Positions 51,906-60,179 are shown, counted from the stretch's first letter. The stretch: 64,000 bases of DNA from Larkinella sp051857545 (GCF_051857545.1 NZ_JBPZHB010000005.1:1-64000), one strand, 5' to 3'. Translations and numbers: made by a program. The notes: generated from the sequence alone by a model not told the origin.

Positions 51906-51907
51906 AC

Positions 51908-52372
51908 CTATTTCAGAAACCCTTCCAGTGAGGCTGGCGAATAATTGACGTTTTTCAGTGTTTTGTTGTCGGCTGTGCGATATACCAGGTATTTGCCGTC
52001 CGACTCCACGTAGTGGCAGTCTACGCCTTTTGCCTGGTAGTGCTGAACGGTTGCTTCGGCCTCGGGCACCGTCAGACAGGCTTTGCTGAGGTTCGAACGC
52101 TGGACTTCGTCAAACAAGGCTTTGAAGCGGTCGCCCAGCCCGAATTCCAGAATGGCACCAGCCAGCACATACTGCAAATCGCAGAGCGCATCGGCCACTT
52201 CCACCAGGTCTTTTTCCAGAATGGCAACTTCCAGTTCTTTCAATTCCTCGGCCAGTAGCGCAACCCGGAGCTGACAGCGGGTTTCGGACGGAATCTGAGG
52301 GGTTTCTAAAACCGGGTGGTGAAAAGTCCGGTGAAATTCGGCAACAGCGTTTAATGAATCGGGCGTTTGCAT
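51908..52372 (-). CDS. MazG-like NTP pyrophosphohydrolase family protein
   Basis: 154 residues. The all-alpha NTP-PPase core is seen: RVALLAEELKELEVAI (EE-KEL-E) and DLVEVADALCDLQYVLAG (E--DAL-D), the acidic residues that bind Mg2+. The last 60 residues carry a beta-rich tail (VDCHYVESDGKYLVYRTADNKTL by pattern) found in a phosphoribosyl-ATP-pyrophosphohydrolase-like subgroup. It probably hydrolyses a non-canonical or excess nucleotide to NMP and PPi. It lies 18 bp after marC on the same strand. Confidence 0.85.
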   Translation of the reverse strand: MQTPDSLNAVAEFHRTFHHPVLETPQIPSETRCQLRVALLAEELKELEVAILEKDLVEVADALCDLQYVLAGAILEFGLGDRFKALFDEVQRSNLSKACLTVPEAEATVQHYQAKGVDCHYVESDGKYLVYRTADNKTLKNVNYSPASLEGFLK

Positions 52373-52390
52373 TGACCTGGATGACAGTGA

Positions 52391-52954
52391 TTAAAAATTA
52401 TTTTTGATGAGTTTGATCGAAATTGCCAGCAAAATAATGCCGAAAACCTTCCGTAGAATATTGATTCCACCCGGCCCCAGCCGGTTTTCAATCCAGGCCG
52501 ATGACTTCAGAACGGCGTAAATCAGCACGAGATTGATCAGAATACCAACCAGAATATTGGCGGTTGCATACTCCGCTTTCAGCGACAGGATGGTCGTCAT
52601 GGTCCCGGCTCCGGCAATGAGCGGAAAGGCGATGGGAACGATGTGGGTGGCACCGGCCCCGTGATCATCGGCTTTGAAAATGTTCCGGCCCAGAATCATT
52701 TCCAGCCCCAGCAAAAAGATGATCAGCGCACCCGCCACCGCAAACGATGACACATCGACGCCGAACAGCTTCAGGATGGACTCCCCTACAAACAGGAACG
52801 CCACCATCAGCAAAGCCGACGCCAGCGTCGCTTTCTCCGACTCAATTTTGCCGGTTTTCTTCCGAAGATCGATGATGACCGGCAGCGAACCAACCACATC
52901 GATAACCGAAAACAGAATGAGCGTGACGGAAATAATTTCTTTGAAATTCAGCAT
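52391..52954 (-). CDS. MarC-family integral membrane protein
   Basis: 187 residues from the ATG at 52954 (MLNFKEIISVTLIL). Six membrane helices with the MarC/UPF0056 marks: SVIDVVGSLPVI, FAVAGALIIFLLGLEMILG and PIAFPLIAGAGTMTT. The family's transport role is not established despite the name. It overlaps the end of the aminotransferase gene by 7 bp, so the two are coupled. Confidence 0.88.
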   Translation of the reverse strand: MLNFKEIISVTLILFSVIDVVGSLPVIIDLRKKTGKIESEKATLASALLMVAFLFVGESILKLFGVDVSSFAVAGALIIFLLGLEMILGRNIFKADDHGAGATHIVPIAFPLIAGAGTMTTILSLKAEYATANILVGILINLVLIYAVLKSSAWIENRLGPGGINILRKVFGIILLAISIKLIKNNF

Positions 52955-53955
52955 AGGTAGCCCCGCAAAAACTGTTTTAACGCATCTATTTCCCATGCCT
53001 CAATGGCCGGGAAATTGGCAATCCGGAAGGTGTTCGATTTCCAGTCGCCATACCCATTGCCAAGGGTAATCCCGGCTTTTTGAGCAGCGGTTTTCACGGC
53101 CCGGATGGCTTCTTCACTCCCCTGAACAGCAATCACCGTGTCCGACCGCAGCTCCGGATTCGTGATCAGCAGTTCCCAGGTGGTTTCTTTTTCGATCAAT
53201 TCGTACCAGTCAGCCGCCCGGCTGCGCACCAGGGTATCGACTTCCGAAATGGGCGAAACCTGCTGCAATACTCTCATTAACAGATAAATACCCAATCCGT
53301 TTGGGGTAAACTGCGTCTGGTATTTTGCGATATTTTCATGGATGAACAACAGACTGTTGTAATACTGCCGATCGGCGATAATCTCTGCCTGTTTGAGCGC
53401 ATCAGGCGAGTAAATCAACACGGCCAGACCCGCCGGCAAACCCAGGCACTTCTGCACCGAAGCAAACCAGACATCGGCCAGCGACCAGTCGAACACGAGA
53501 CCGCCCAGCGATGAAACCGCATCAACGGCAATCAAACCACTGAATTCCCGCCGAAACTGCGCCAGGGTGTCCATCCGCACCTGCGTTCCGTTGGAGGTTT
53601 CGTTCTGCACCACACACAATACATCCGCTTCGCCGGGCAAAATCATCGGTTTGATCCGGTGGGCATATTCCATCCATTTCTTCCCGAAAGCGCCCCCGTA
53701 CGGATGCAGGCTCGTGGTCACCGTCAGCGATTGGGCAACGATTTCCCAGCACTCTGTGGCCGATGAGACAAACGCAATGTGATAGTCCGCCGGAATTGCC
53801 AGTTTTTCGTGCAGCAACCGAAGCGTTTCCTTCACAATTTCCATAAAACCGGCAGACCGGTGATTCAGACTCACGACGCCCGACCGAATGGCCTCCTGCG
53901 CATAGTCGGCCACCTGCGGATACACTTTGGACGGACCGGGATAAAAGGTAATCAT
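52948..53955 (-). CDS. Class V aminotransferase (phosphoserine/alanine-glyoxylate type)
   Basis: 335 residues. PLP-dependent fold type I: FYPGPSKVYPQVADYA at the start, SLNHRSAGFMEIV, the VDAVSSLGG strand with the Asp that holds PLP, and Lys169 in ASVQKCLGLPAG forming the Schiff base. It is similar to serine-glyoxylate aminotransferases and to the distant SerC-like enzymes of Bacteroidota, so the exact substrate is open. It lies 25 bp after aroQ on the same strand, in a short housekeeping run. Confidence 0.85.
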   Translation of the reverse strand: MITFYPGPSKVYPQVADYAQEAIRSGVVSLNHRSAGFMEIVKETLRLLHEKLAIPADYHIAFVSSATECWEIVAQSLTVTTSLHPYGGAFGKKWMEYAHRIKPMILPGEADVLCVVQNETSNGTQVRMDTLAQFRREFSGLIAVDAVSSLGGLVFDWSLADVWFASVQKCLGLPAGLAVLIYSPDALKQAEIIADRQYYNSLLFIHENIAKYQTQFTPNGLGIYLLMRVLQQVSPISEVDTLVRSRAADWYELIEKETTWELLITNPELRSDTVIAVQGSEEAIRAVKTAAQKAGITLGNGYGDWKSNTFRIANFPAIEAWEIDALKQFLRGYLC

Positions 53956-53980
53956 TGCTACTTTACTGAATTATAGATTC

Positions 53981-54409
53981 TTATTTTTCCAAACTCAGCA
54001 AATACCGCACCGCCAGATCGTACCCCAATAATCCCAGTCCAAGAATAACACCCTTGCACTTCGCTGACAAATAGCTGTGGTGCCGGAACGATTCGCGGGC
54101 GTGGACATTGGAAATGTGCACTTCGACCGCCGGGGCCGGAACCGCCGACAGTGCATCGGCCAGGGCGATGGAGGTGTGCGTATAAGCCCCGGCATTGATC
54201 ACGATGCCGTCGATGGTAAAGCCCAGTTCGTGAATTTTATCGATCAGTTCGCCCTCGTGGTTGGATTGAAAATACCGGATTTGCACGTCAGGAAACGCCT
54301 GTTCGATGGTTTCCAGGTAGTCGACAAAGGTGCGGCTGCCGTAAATTTCGGGTTCACGTTTCCCCAGCAGGTTGAGGTTAGGGCCGTTTAGAATCAGAAT
54401 CTGTTTCAT
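53981..54409 (-). CDS. aroQ: Type II 3-dehydroquinate dehydratase
   Basis: 142 residues, the normal length. It dehydrates 3-dehydroquinate to 3-dehydroshikimate in the shikimate pathway. The family marks are complete: ILNGPNLNLLGKREPEIYG, FQSNHEGELIDKI, INAGAYTHTSIALADAL (Tyr and His region) and VHISNVHARESFRHHSYLS with the catalytic His. It is transcribed away from xerD and is first in the aroQ-aminotransferase-marC-mazG-like run. Confidence 0.96.
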   Translation of the reverse strand: MKQILILNGPNLNLLGKREPEIYGSRTFVDYLETIEQAFPDVQIRYFQSNHEGELIDKIHELGFTIDGIVINAGAYTHTSIALADALSAVPAPAVEVHISNVHARESFRHHSYLSAKCKGVILGLGLLGYDLAVRYLLSLEK

Positions 54410-54518
54410 GGGTAAAAGAGTTGAGCCGCCGGGCGACCCATTACAAATTACGGACGCCGATGATTGCGGTTCCGGGAATTAAACCGTAATTCGCAATCTG
54501 TACTCCGTCGATGATACT

Positions 54519-55415
54519 GTGTGGCAAAGTTACATTAACGCTTTCAAAAACTACCTGAAACTGGAACGTTCGCTGGCCGAAAATTCCGTTGAAGCGTATT
54601 TGCATGATATCAGCAAATTACACGAATTTCTGGCGTTAACCGGCGACCCGGTTGCGCCGACGCAGGTTACGGAAGACCTGATTTTCGATTTTCTGGCCTA
54701 TCTGACCGATCTCGGCTTGTCGGCCCAGTCACAGGCCCGGATTCTTTCCGGTTTGAAAGCCTTCTACAAATTTTTGCTGCTGGAAAACGAGATTCAAACC
54801 GACCCGACGCAACTCATCGACGGCCCCAAACTGAGCCGAAAACTGCCAGACACCCTGAGTTTTCCCGAAATCGAAGCCATTCTGAGTGCCATTGACCTGT
54901 CCACGCCCGCAGGCACCCGCGACCGCGCCATGATTGAAGTGCTGTACAGTTCCGGGCTGCGGGTTTCCGAACTCCTGGATTTGCGGCTGACCAGTTGTTA
55001 TTTCGAAGTCGGTTTTATCCGCATCAGCGGGAAAGGCAACAAAATGCGGCTGGTGCCGATTGGTAAAGATGCTATCAAACACACCACCCTTTACGTCGAC
55101 CACGTTCGGAGTCAACTGGAGATCCAAAAAGGGGCCGAAGATACGGTTTTCCTGAACCTGCGGGGGAGTTCACTGTCGCGGGTGTCGGTATTCAAAACCA
55201 TCAAAAAACTGGCCCTTGCGGCCGGTATTCAAAAGGAGATCAGTCCGCACACGTTCCGGCATTCGTTCGCGACGCATTTGATCGAAGGCGGGGCCGATTT
55301 GCGGGCGGTGCAACAGATGCTCGGCCACGAATCCATCACGACCACCGAGATTTACACCCACCTCGACCGCGATTATTTGAAGCAGATCATTACAGATTTT
55401 CACCCCCGATCCTAG
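54519..55415 (+). CDS. xerD: Tyrosine recombinase XerC/XerD
   Basis: 298 residues, starting at GTG 54519; no ATG in frame is closer. The N-terminal SAM-like core-binding domain (FKNYLKLERSLAENSVEAY) is followed by the catalytic domain with Arg148 (SSGLRVSEL), Lys172 (GKGNKMR), His244-x-x-Arg247 (PHTFRHSFATHL), His270 (LGHESITTTE) and Tyr279 (IYTHL). Length and the standard chromosomal setting indicate the dimer-resolution recombinase rather than a phage integrase. XerC versus XerD cannot be decided without comparison. Confidence 0.9.
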   Translation: MWQSYINAFKNYLKLERSLAENSVEAYLHDISKLHEFLALTGDPVAPTQVTEDLIFDFLAYLTDLGLSAQSQARILSGLKAFYKFLLLENEIQTDPTQLIDGPKLSRKLPDTLSFPEIEAILSAIDLSTPAGTRDRAMIEVLYSSGLRVSELLDLRLTSCYFEVGFIRISGKGNKMRLVPIGKDAIKHTTLYVDHVRSQLEIQKGAEDTVFLNLRGSSLSRVSVFKTIKKLALAAGIQKEISPHTFRHSFATHLIEGGADLRAVQQMLGHESITTTEIYTHLDRDYLKQIITDFHPRS

Positions 55416-55519
55416 AAAATTCCCAAGCCTGGAAAACAAAAGTACCCGCCATCAAAAATAGCGGGTACTAATCTCGTCGGTTAACCCTAACCCAAATCAC
55501 ATTAAGTAGTTCGACTCAA

Positions 55520-55799
55520 TTATTTTAGATTAAAGGGACTGAACTTGATACTCAACTGTTGGCCCACATTGGCCAGGCATTGATGAACGGCATAAAACAA
55601 GGTTTCTTTTTCGGCGTAATCCTGANNNNNNNNNNNNNNNNNNNNNNNNNNNNNNNNNNNNNNNNNNNNNNNNNNNNNNNNNNNNNNNNNNNNNNNNNNN
55701 NNNNNNNNNNNNNNNNNNNNNNNNNTTATCGGTACGGAACCGTTTGTCTAATTCGGCTTTTGCTTTTTCGTCCAAGAGTGGTGTATTGACGCGTCCCAT
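55520..55799 (-). pseudogene. IS630-like transposase, both ends only (gap inside)
   Basis: The start (MGRVNTPLLDEKAKAELDKR, then FRTD) resembles the N-terminus of IS630-family transposases of Bacteroidota. After the gap, the convincing reading is in another frame than the start: QDYAEKETLFYAVHQCLAN to IKFSPFNLK with stop TAA at 55520-55522. The frame change only reflects the arbitrary 100-N length. The catalytic DDE part is not visible, so the family call rests on the N-terminus, the inverted ends and the TA flanks. Confidence 0.55.
55626..55725. other. Scaffold gap of 100 N
   Basis: Exactly 100 N, the usual placeholder for a gap of unknown size. It falls inside the IS630-like element. Confidence 0.99.
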
Positions 55800-55873
55800 G
55801 AACGAAAATACAATAATCTAAACTAATTACCAGTAAGCACTTAGCTTTGCAAAGTCAGTGATTCTCTTGTTGA

Positions 55874-55992
55874 CTTGGTGCTTGTCGTCACCTCTAAACC
55901 GACCTTGGTGTTCAAGCGACCCTACTGCTGATCTTGGTGCTTGTCGTCACCCTTAAACCGACCTTGGTGTTTCAAGCGACCTTACTGCTGAT
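55874..55992. repeat. Two tandem copies of a 59/60-bp unit
   Basis: Copy 1 is 55874-55932 and copy 2 is 55933-55992; they differ at a few positions. Each copy is itself two related 29-30-bp halves starting CTTGGTG (CTTGGTGCTTGTCGTCACC and CTTGGTGTTCAAGCGACC). There are no unique spacers, so it is not a CRISPR array. The unit contains inverted words (GCTTGTCG, CAAGCGAC) that could fold. Confidence 0.85.
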
Positions 55993-56024
55993 CAGTCAGT
56001 TTTCACCAATTTCTCATCAAGGTC

Positions 56025-56192
56025 ATGAACCCACGAACACGACCGAATCAACCGATTCGAGGTCTTAAAATTCATATAGGCAAAATCTTTCAAATCGAAG
56101 CGGAGCAAATGCCCGGCGGGACTTTGATCATCATCCTGGTTATCTTCTTTGTTTTCCTTTTAACCTATTCCCTACTAGTAAGATTTTTCTAG
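56025..56192 (+). CDS. Possible 55-residue single-helix membrane protein
   Basis: ATG at 56025: MNPRTRPNQPIRGLKIHIGK, then FQIEAEQMPGG and a hydrophobic helix (TLIIILVIFFVFLLTYSLLV) ending RFF. A basic N-terminus before the helix suggests its tail stays inside. An inner ATG at 56109 would leave only the helix. There is no known family. The stretch 55993-56365 contains no other candidate gene. Confidence 0.35.
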   Translation: MNPRTRPNQPIRGLKIHIGKIFQIEAEQMPGGTLIIILVIFFVFLLTYSLLVRFF

Positions 56193-56359
56193 CAGGTTAG
56201 TTTAATAGAAATTTTTTCAAATGGGTGGGTAAAAGTTGACCTTGCTCCTGATCGTTACGCGTCTTTTCCTTATACTAAGTCAGGTTATATGAGTACTCGT
56301 TTTCCTGATTAGTGCCGACAATCAGCTATCTCATTCTATATTCCTTGTACTTACTGAGG

Positions 56360-57333
56360 ATTAGGAATGCGAATCAAGAGTTGAACTAAAATGGACAAAC
56401 GCAGCCTGAGAAGTAAGTTTGTAGAATGCTACAACTACAACTCATTGCTCTCTATGACCGCCCGGCGGCCCGGTACGTTTGCCAGTGCTATGATAAGCAC
56501 TTGTGCCTGCATTTCCAACGGCAAAGCAACAATCATCAGCCCGATTTTACCGATCAGGAACTGATGACAATCTATCTGTTTGGTCTGCTTAAACAACGGT
56601 ACACTATGCGACAGAGTTATGATTATATCGTTGATCATTGGCAGGATTGGTTCCCAAAACTACCCTCTTATCAGGCCTTCAATTACCGGCTCAATCAAGT
56701 GGGCTGGCAATTTGAAATCTTGGTCGATGACTTAGTCGGTCACTTGCAAAGCCGACCTTGTCATCGGCAGATCAGTCTGACCGATTCGCTCCCTATCATT
56801 GTTTCCAAACGCCCTTATCAGGCTAAGGTAGCACCAGAATGGGCCGATAAAGGTTTCTGTTCCACCAAACGCCTTTATTATCATGGCTTAAAACTGCACT
56901 TTGTAGGCTTTGATCGCCGGGGCACGATTCCTTTACCAGAACATTTTCACTTTACCCCCGCATCGGCCAATGACCTGACGGTTCTCAAACAGACCACGCT
57001 GCCTTATGTAGAGCAACGAACGTTGGTCGGGGACAAAATCTATGCTTCAGCCCCTTTGCAAGCGCAGCTTTGTCAGCAGCAGGTCGAAATGATGACGCCC
57101 ATTAAACTTAAAAAGGGTCAAAAACGTCTGGATGCCGCCGACCAGCTTTATTCCAGTTATGTCAGTTTGATACGTCAGCCGGTGGAATCGTTCTTTAATT
57201 GGCTGATTGAAAAAACTCACATCCAAACGGCTTCCAAAGTTCGTTCTCAGAAAGGGTTGCTACTGCACTGTCTGGGCAGGCTGGCCGTTGGGCTATATAT
57301 TATGGCTTTCAACTCTTGATTCGCATTAGGAAT
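56360..57333 (+). mobile_element. Complete IS982-like insertion sequence
   Basis: Perfect 20-bp inverted repeats (AATGCGAATCAAGAGTTGAA at 56366-56385; complement at 57308-57327) enclose one transposase. ATTAGGAAT occurs directly at 56360-56368 and 57325-57333. It overlaps the outer three bases of the arms, so it is either a 9-bp target duplication with 17-bp ends or a 6-bp one with longer ends. The stop codon of the transposase lies inside the right arm. The element looks intact. Confidence 0.85.
56426..57319 (+). CDS. IS982-family transposase
   Basis: 297 residues. DDE-type catalytic residues are visible: Asp120 in SLTDSLPII, Asp203 in LVGDKIYAS and Glu254 in RQPVESFFNWL. CSTKRLYYHGLKLHFVGF and QTASKVRSQKGLLLHCLGRLA are typical of the IS982 group. 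The frame is complete, so the copy may be active. It catalyses cut-and-paste movement of the surrounding element. Confidence 0.85.
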   Translation: MLQLQLIALYDRPAARYVCQCYDKHLCLHFQRQSNNHQPDFTDQELMTIYLFGLLKQRYTMRQSYDYIVDHWQDWFPKLPSYQAFNYRLNQVGWQFEILVDDLVGHLQSRPCHRQISLTDSLPIIVSKRPYQAKVAPEWADKGFCSTKRLYYHGLKLHFVGFDRRGTIPLPEHFHFTPASANDLTVLKQTTLPYVEQRTLVGDKIYASAPLQAQLCQQQVEMMTPIKLKKGQKRLDAADQLYSSYVSLIRQPVESFFNWLIEKTHIQTASKVRSQKGLLLHCLGRLAVGLYIMAFNS

Positions 57334-57418
57334 TAGTTGGCATTTAACTTGACCCCGTAAAAGTTGGTTGTCATAAAAAGTAATTATACAAACATTGGAG
57401 CGAAAAATTCGGGGCGTC

Positions 57419-57967
57419 CTATTTTTTGGTCATTTGCTCTATTTCTGTAGTCTTGTACTTTTCCTGGAATGCCCGAATTATTTCGAGTGCTTCCGATGGC
57501 AGCTCAGCCAGGTGGTCCGGTTGAGCCGCGGTTATGCTGTCACGTTCAGCTGATCCCCACAAACATCCGATGCTTTTAATGTTAGCTGCTTTCGATGCTT
57601 GAATATCTATCTCCCGGTCTCCAAGTGACAGGACATCCTTGGGATGAGCATTTAGTTTTTCCAACGCCTTGATAAAAGATTCCGGGTGTGGCTTGCGATA
57701 CTTTACGTCATGGTAACACACCATGCTGTCATAGGGAATTTTCCAGTGGTCCAAAACCTTCTGGCAATAAATGGATGGGCTGGTGGTGACGATGCAGACT
57801 TTTATACCCTGATCCCGGATATATTGAAAAAGATCGGCCAAACCATCATAGATGATAAAATTCGGGATCAGGGTATAAGTCTGTGGCCAGTTTCTGGATT
57901 GTCTTGATGCTTCGGCACTGCTGCTATCAACAAGGGTTTGGTCTAGGTCAAAAATTAAGCTTATCAT
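57419..57967 (-). CDS. HAD-superfamily phosphatase, third gene of a PRTase-DprA-HAD operon
   Basis: 182 residues. All four HAD motifs are present: Asp7 and Asp9 in IFDLDQTLVD, Thr62/Ser63 in VTTSPS, Lys92 in RKPHPES and GD116-117 in SLGDREIDI. The small helical cap places it near phosphoglycolate phosphatase/beta-phosphoglucomutase types. Its ATG follows the stop of the DprA-like gene with no base between (TAAATG), so it is tightly coupled. In this setting it may act on a nucleotide or sugar phosphate made by the PRTase, rather than in general metabolism. Confidence 0.88.
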   Translation of the reverse strand: MISLIFDLDQTLVDSSSAEASRQSRNWPQTYTLIPNFIIYDGLADLFQYIRDQGIKVCIVTTSPSIYCQKVLDHWKIPYDSMVCYHDVKYRKPHPESFIKALEKLNAHPKDVLSLGDREIDIQASKAANIKSIGCLWGSAERDSITAAQPDHLAELPSEALEIIRAFQEKYKTTEIEQMTKK

Positions 57968-59191
57968 TTAGTGGGAGTTGGTAAAAACATCTAACTGGAC
58001 ACCGTTTACTTTCCCCTCTGGCTTTTTCTTCCCTTTTTTAGACTGGGTTGCAGCCTTATCCTCTGTTTTGCCTTCCACCTTTATAAATATGTCCTCGGCT
58101 TCAGACTTTATAATGAATGGTTTTTTCGATTTTCCCGAAGCTGCTACTTTTTCTGTTTTTGCTTTGGGTGTTTTCTTGATTTTTGCTGGTTCGCTTTTTA
58201 CAGTATAAACTGTTCCAGCGAATTCAATTTTCGGCTCCTCTTTCTTGGGCGTTGGCTTGATCTCCAGAGATGGCTTAAAGACAAATCCTGCCAAATCGAG
58301 CAGCGTATTCTTTAGGTTTTCAATTGAGATCGTGTCAGACAATGGCTGGGCAGTGCCATTCTTAATCAAGTACTGATTGCCCTGGGTTTTGGGGTGGTTC
58401 AAATAGCGAGCATCATGGTTAAATGCGGCCACAATGCGCTTCGCGGCTTTGGCAAATTTCACCGTGTGCATTGTCCCGCCTTTAATATCCGTTTCGACAA
58501 CGATTACAGACTGCGATAATCCGGCCTGTATCCGGTCACGCTCGACAAAATAGCTCGGCTGTGATTTCTGACCGATCAGGTATTCTGAGATCAAGAGACC
58601 ACAATTATCCAATATTCGTGCGGCCAGTGGTTTGTTTGCCGCTGGATAAATCGTGTCCAGACCGTGAGCCAGAACCGCTGTTGTAAAACCACCTTTGTCC
58701 AGGCATCCCGTGTGTCCAGCCGTGTCACAGCCAATGGCCAGACCACTGACGACATTGAAACCACTCTCCCCAAATACTTGGCCTAAGCGATGACCTACCT
58801 TATACCCGTATTCTGATGGCGCTCTTGTGCCAATAATTGCGACGGATGGCAGTTCATTGAGTCTTCTATAATCGCCCTTGGCGCTAAGCAGTAATGGGGG
58901 ATCTTCGACATTCAGCAAAAGGATGGGATAATCCTTTTCGTTGTAGCCAATGACTTTAATCCCAGCTCGATCCGATTTCTCCAGGGTAATTTCAGCATTA
59001 TCGAAGGCTGTCTGAAACTCCCATTTAGAAGGCGATTTTCGGATGATCGTCGGGTTTTCATTGACGAAATCCATAAGATCGTAATTATCTCGGATTGAGT
59101 GTTTCAGACCATGGAATAGTTTGAAAGCCGTTTTTCGCCCCACGCCGGGCAAATTCATGACTTTTAGGATAATGCTTGCGCTGGTGTTCAT
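57968..59191 (-). CDS. DprA/Smf-like Rossmann protein, possible antitoxin
   Basis: 407 residues. An N-terminal helix-hairpin-helix (LPGVGRKTAF, 14-23) and the DprA Rossmann core: AIIGTRAPSEYG (117-128), VVSGLAIGCDTAGHTGCLD (147-165), ISEYLIGQKSQPSYFVERDR and AGLSQSVIVVETDIKGGT. Residues 300-407 are a Lys/Glu/Pro-rich low-complexity tail ending VNGVQLDVF in place of the usual winged helix. Ordinary DprA loads RecA on incoming DNA. Here the gene sits between a PRTase (3 bp upstream) and a HAD gene, as in ShosTA-type toxin-antitoxin pairs where a DprA-like protein is the antitoxin. A chromosomal dprA would not normally have such neighbours. Confidence 0.85.
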   Translation of the reverse strand: MNTSASIILKVMNLPGVGRKTAFKLFHGLKHSIRDNYDLMDFVNENPTIIRKSPSKWEFQTAFDNAEITLEKSDRAGIKVIGYNEKDYPILLLNVEDPPLLLSAKGDYRRLNELPSVAIIGTRAPSEYGYKVGHRLGQVFGESGFNVVSGLAIGCDTAGHTGCLDKGGFTTAVLAHGLDTIYPAANKPLAARILDNCGLLISEYLIGQKSQPSYFVERDRIQAGLSQSVIVVETDIKGGTMHTVKFAKAAKRIVAAFNHDARYLNHPKTQGNQYLIKNGTAQPLSDTISIENLKNTLLDLAGFVFKPSLEIKPTPKKEEPKIEFAGTVYTVKSEPAKIKKTPKAKTEKVAASGKSKKPFIIKSEAEDIFIKVEGKTEDKAATQSKKGKKKPEGKVNGVQLDVFTNSH

Positions 59192-59194
59192 TGG

Positions 59195-59731
59195 CTATTC
59201 GAATTGTGCTGTTTGAGCGAGTGCGTAAGTTACAATCAAACTAGGACCGCATTTCTTTATCAGTTGCCGACAAGCAATTAACGAAGATCCGGTCGTTGTT
59301 ACATCATCTAGTATTAAAACCTGCCTGCCGCTAATCAAGTTCACATTCTTCACATTTATAGATTGCAAATGCTTTTCAATGCTGCGGCCTCCACCAGTAG
59401 AGGATTTTTCGACCTTTGTATGGCGGACCAGGCACCCTGTGCCATCAATCCGTTCGGTATCGTTGCATAGCCTTTGAACCAATGCTTTCATGCCGCCCTC
59501 TGTATTTGCCGGGTCATGGGATGGTACAATGACAATTGTAAAATTTTCATCTGCCAAGATATCCTGGAGTTGTTTTTCAAAGAAAGTTATTCCATATGGT
59601 TTATTGTTCTTGATGTCTAAAATTCTCGCACTAAAGTCGTCCCAATTTGGATTCGCTCCTTTGCGATAAGGGTGGTAGGTTCCCAGTGAGGTAATAACAT
59701 CTTTATCGTCAGGCAGTATAGAAAAGATCAT
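59195..59731 (-). CDS. ComF-like phosphoribosyltransferase, possible toxin
   Basis: 178 residues. The PRPP-binding loop is clear at 138-150 (VLILDDVTTTGSS). A strand IVIVPSHDPA (66-75) precedes it, where ComF-like proteins have a phosphate loop. There is no zinc-ribbon, so it is shorter than ComFC. It would transfer or release phosphoribosyl groups on nucleobases. It is the first gene of the coupled PRTase-DprA-HAD operon. In ShosTA-like defence systems the PRTase component is the toxin; here PRTase and HAD would be separate proteins. This assignment is inference. Confidence 0.85.
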   Translation of the reverse strand: MIFSILPDDKDVITSLGTYHPYRKGANPNWDDFSARILDIKNNKPYGITFFEKQLQDILADENFTIVIVPSHDPANTEGGMKALVQRLCNDTERIDGTGCLVRHTKVEKSSTGGGRSIEKHLQSINVKNVNLISGRQVLILDDVTTTGSSLIACRQLIKKCGPSLIVTYALAQTAQFE

Positions 59732-59832
59732 TTGTGAGGAAGGATTTGGTTAAAACCCCAAAATACAAATAATCCTATAGATAGTTATTTTCCATGAGTA
59801 ATCTGCTTAATTTTTCAGCCCGTCTGCTATCT

Positions 59833-60063
59833 TTACTTAGTTGTCTCCAAAGCAACTGGCGGCATTCTCTCACCGGCGACAACCAGCTTGATCGGGCGAC
59901 CAATACCGATTTGAAATCGCTCAATCAGTGACGGTTTCCAGTACGAATAGATATTCCCGTGAGCCTCGACAATCGGCAATCCCCGGCATGGACCTTTGCT
60001 TTCGTCCCAGTTTTCAGGTACACCCAGAACATTTGTCGTTTGTTTGGTGTGGATCGGGTTCAA
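59833..60063 (-). CDS. Small protein of phage/plasmid type
   Basis: 76 residues: GLPIVEAHGNIYSYWKPSLIERFQIGIGRPIKLVVAG, then PPVALET. The order W--SL-ERF---IGR-I-L-V-G---PPVAL resembles short conserved proteins often seen on phages and plasmids whose role is unknown. The gene reads in the same direction as the PRTase operon, 101 bp upstream of it. Confidence 0.65.
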   Translation of the reverse strand: MNPIHTKQTTNVLGVPENWDESKGPCRGLPIVEAHGNIYSYWKPSLIERFQIGIGRPIKLVVAGERMPPVALETTK

Positions 60064-60179
60064 TTTTCATTCTCCTGTGGGTGTGTGGTGTGTTATAACC
60101 TTTTCACAACGTTCTTTGTAAAGATGCTATGCTTTAGCTGCGTCACGTTATTCAGCACTGTTAGTATAGACACTATTTC

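Larger units (their letters stand above)
55503..55843 (-). mobile_element. IS630-like insertion element collapsed around a scaffold gap
   Basis: About 30-bp imperfect inverted ends (55503-55532 and 55814-55843, 21 of 30 matching; inner 9 bases TTTAGATTA exact) are bounded by TA on both sides, the target of the IS630/Tc1-mariner group. Between them are the start and end of one transposase and 100 N (55626-55725). A full element would be about 1.1 kb, so most of it is missing from the assembly, as expected where repeated IS copies break contigs. Confidence 0.65.

Noticed and set aside
54519..55415. Integrase of the neighbouring island
   Set aside because: Length, motifs and housekeeping neighbours fit XerC/XerD; no attachment repeats were seen around it.
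55874..55992. Possible CRISPR array
   Set aside because: The units are directly adjacent without unique spacers and no cas gene is near.
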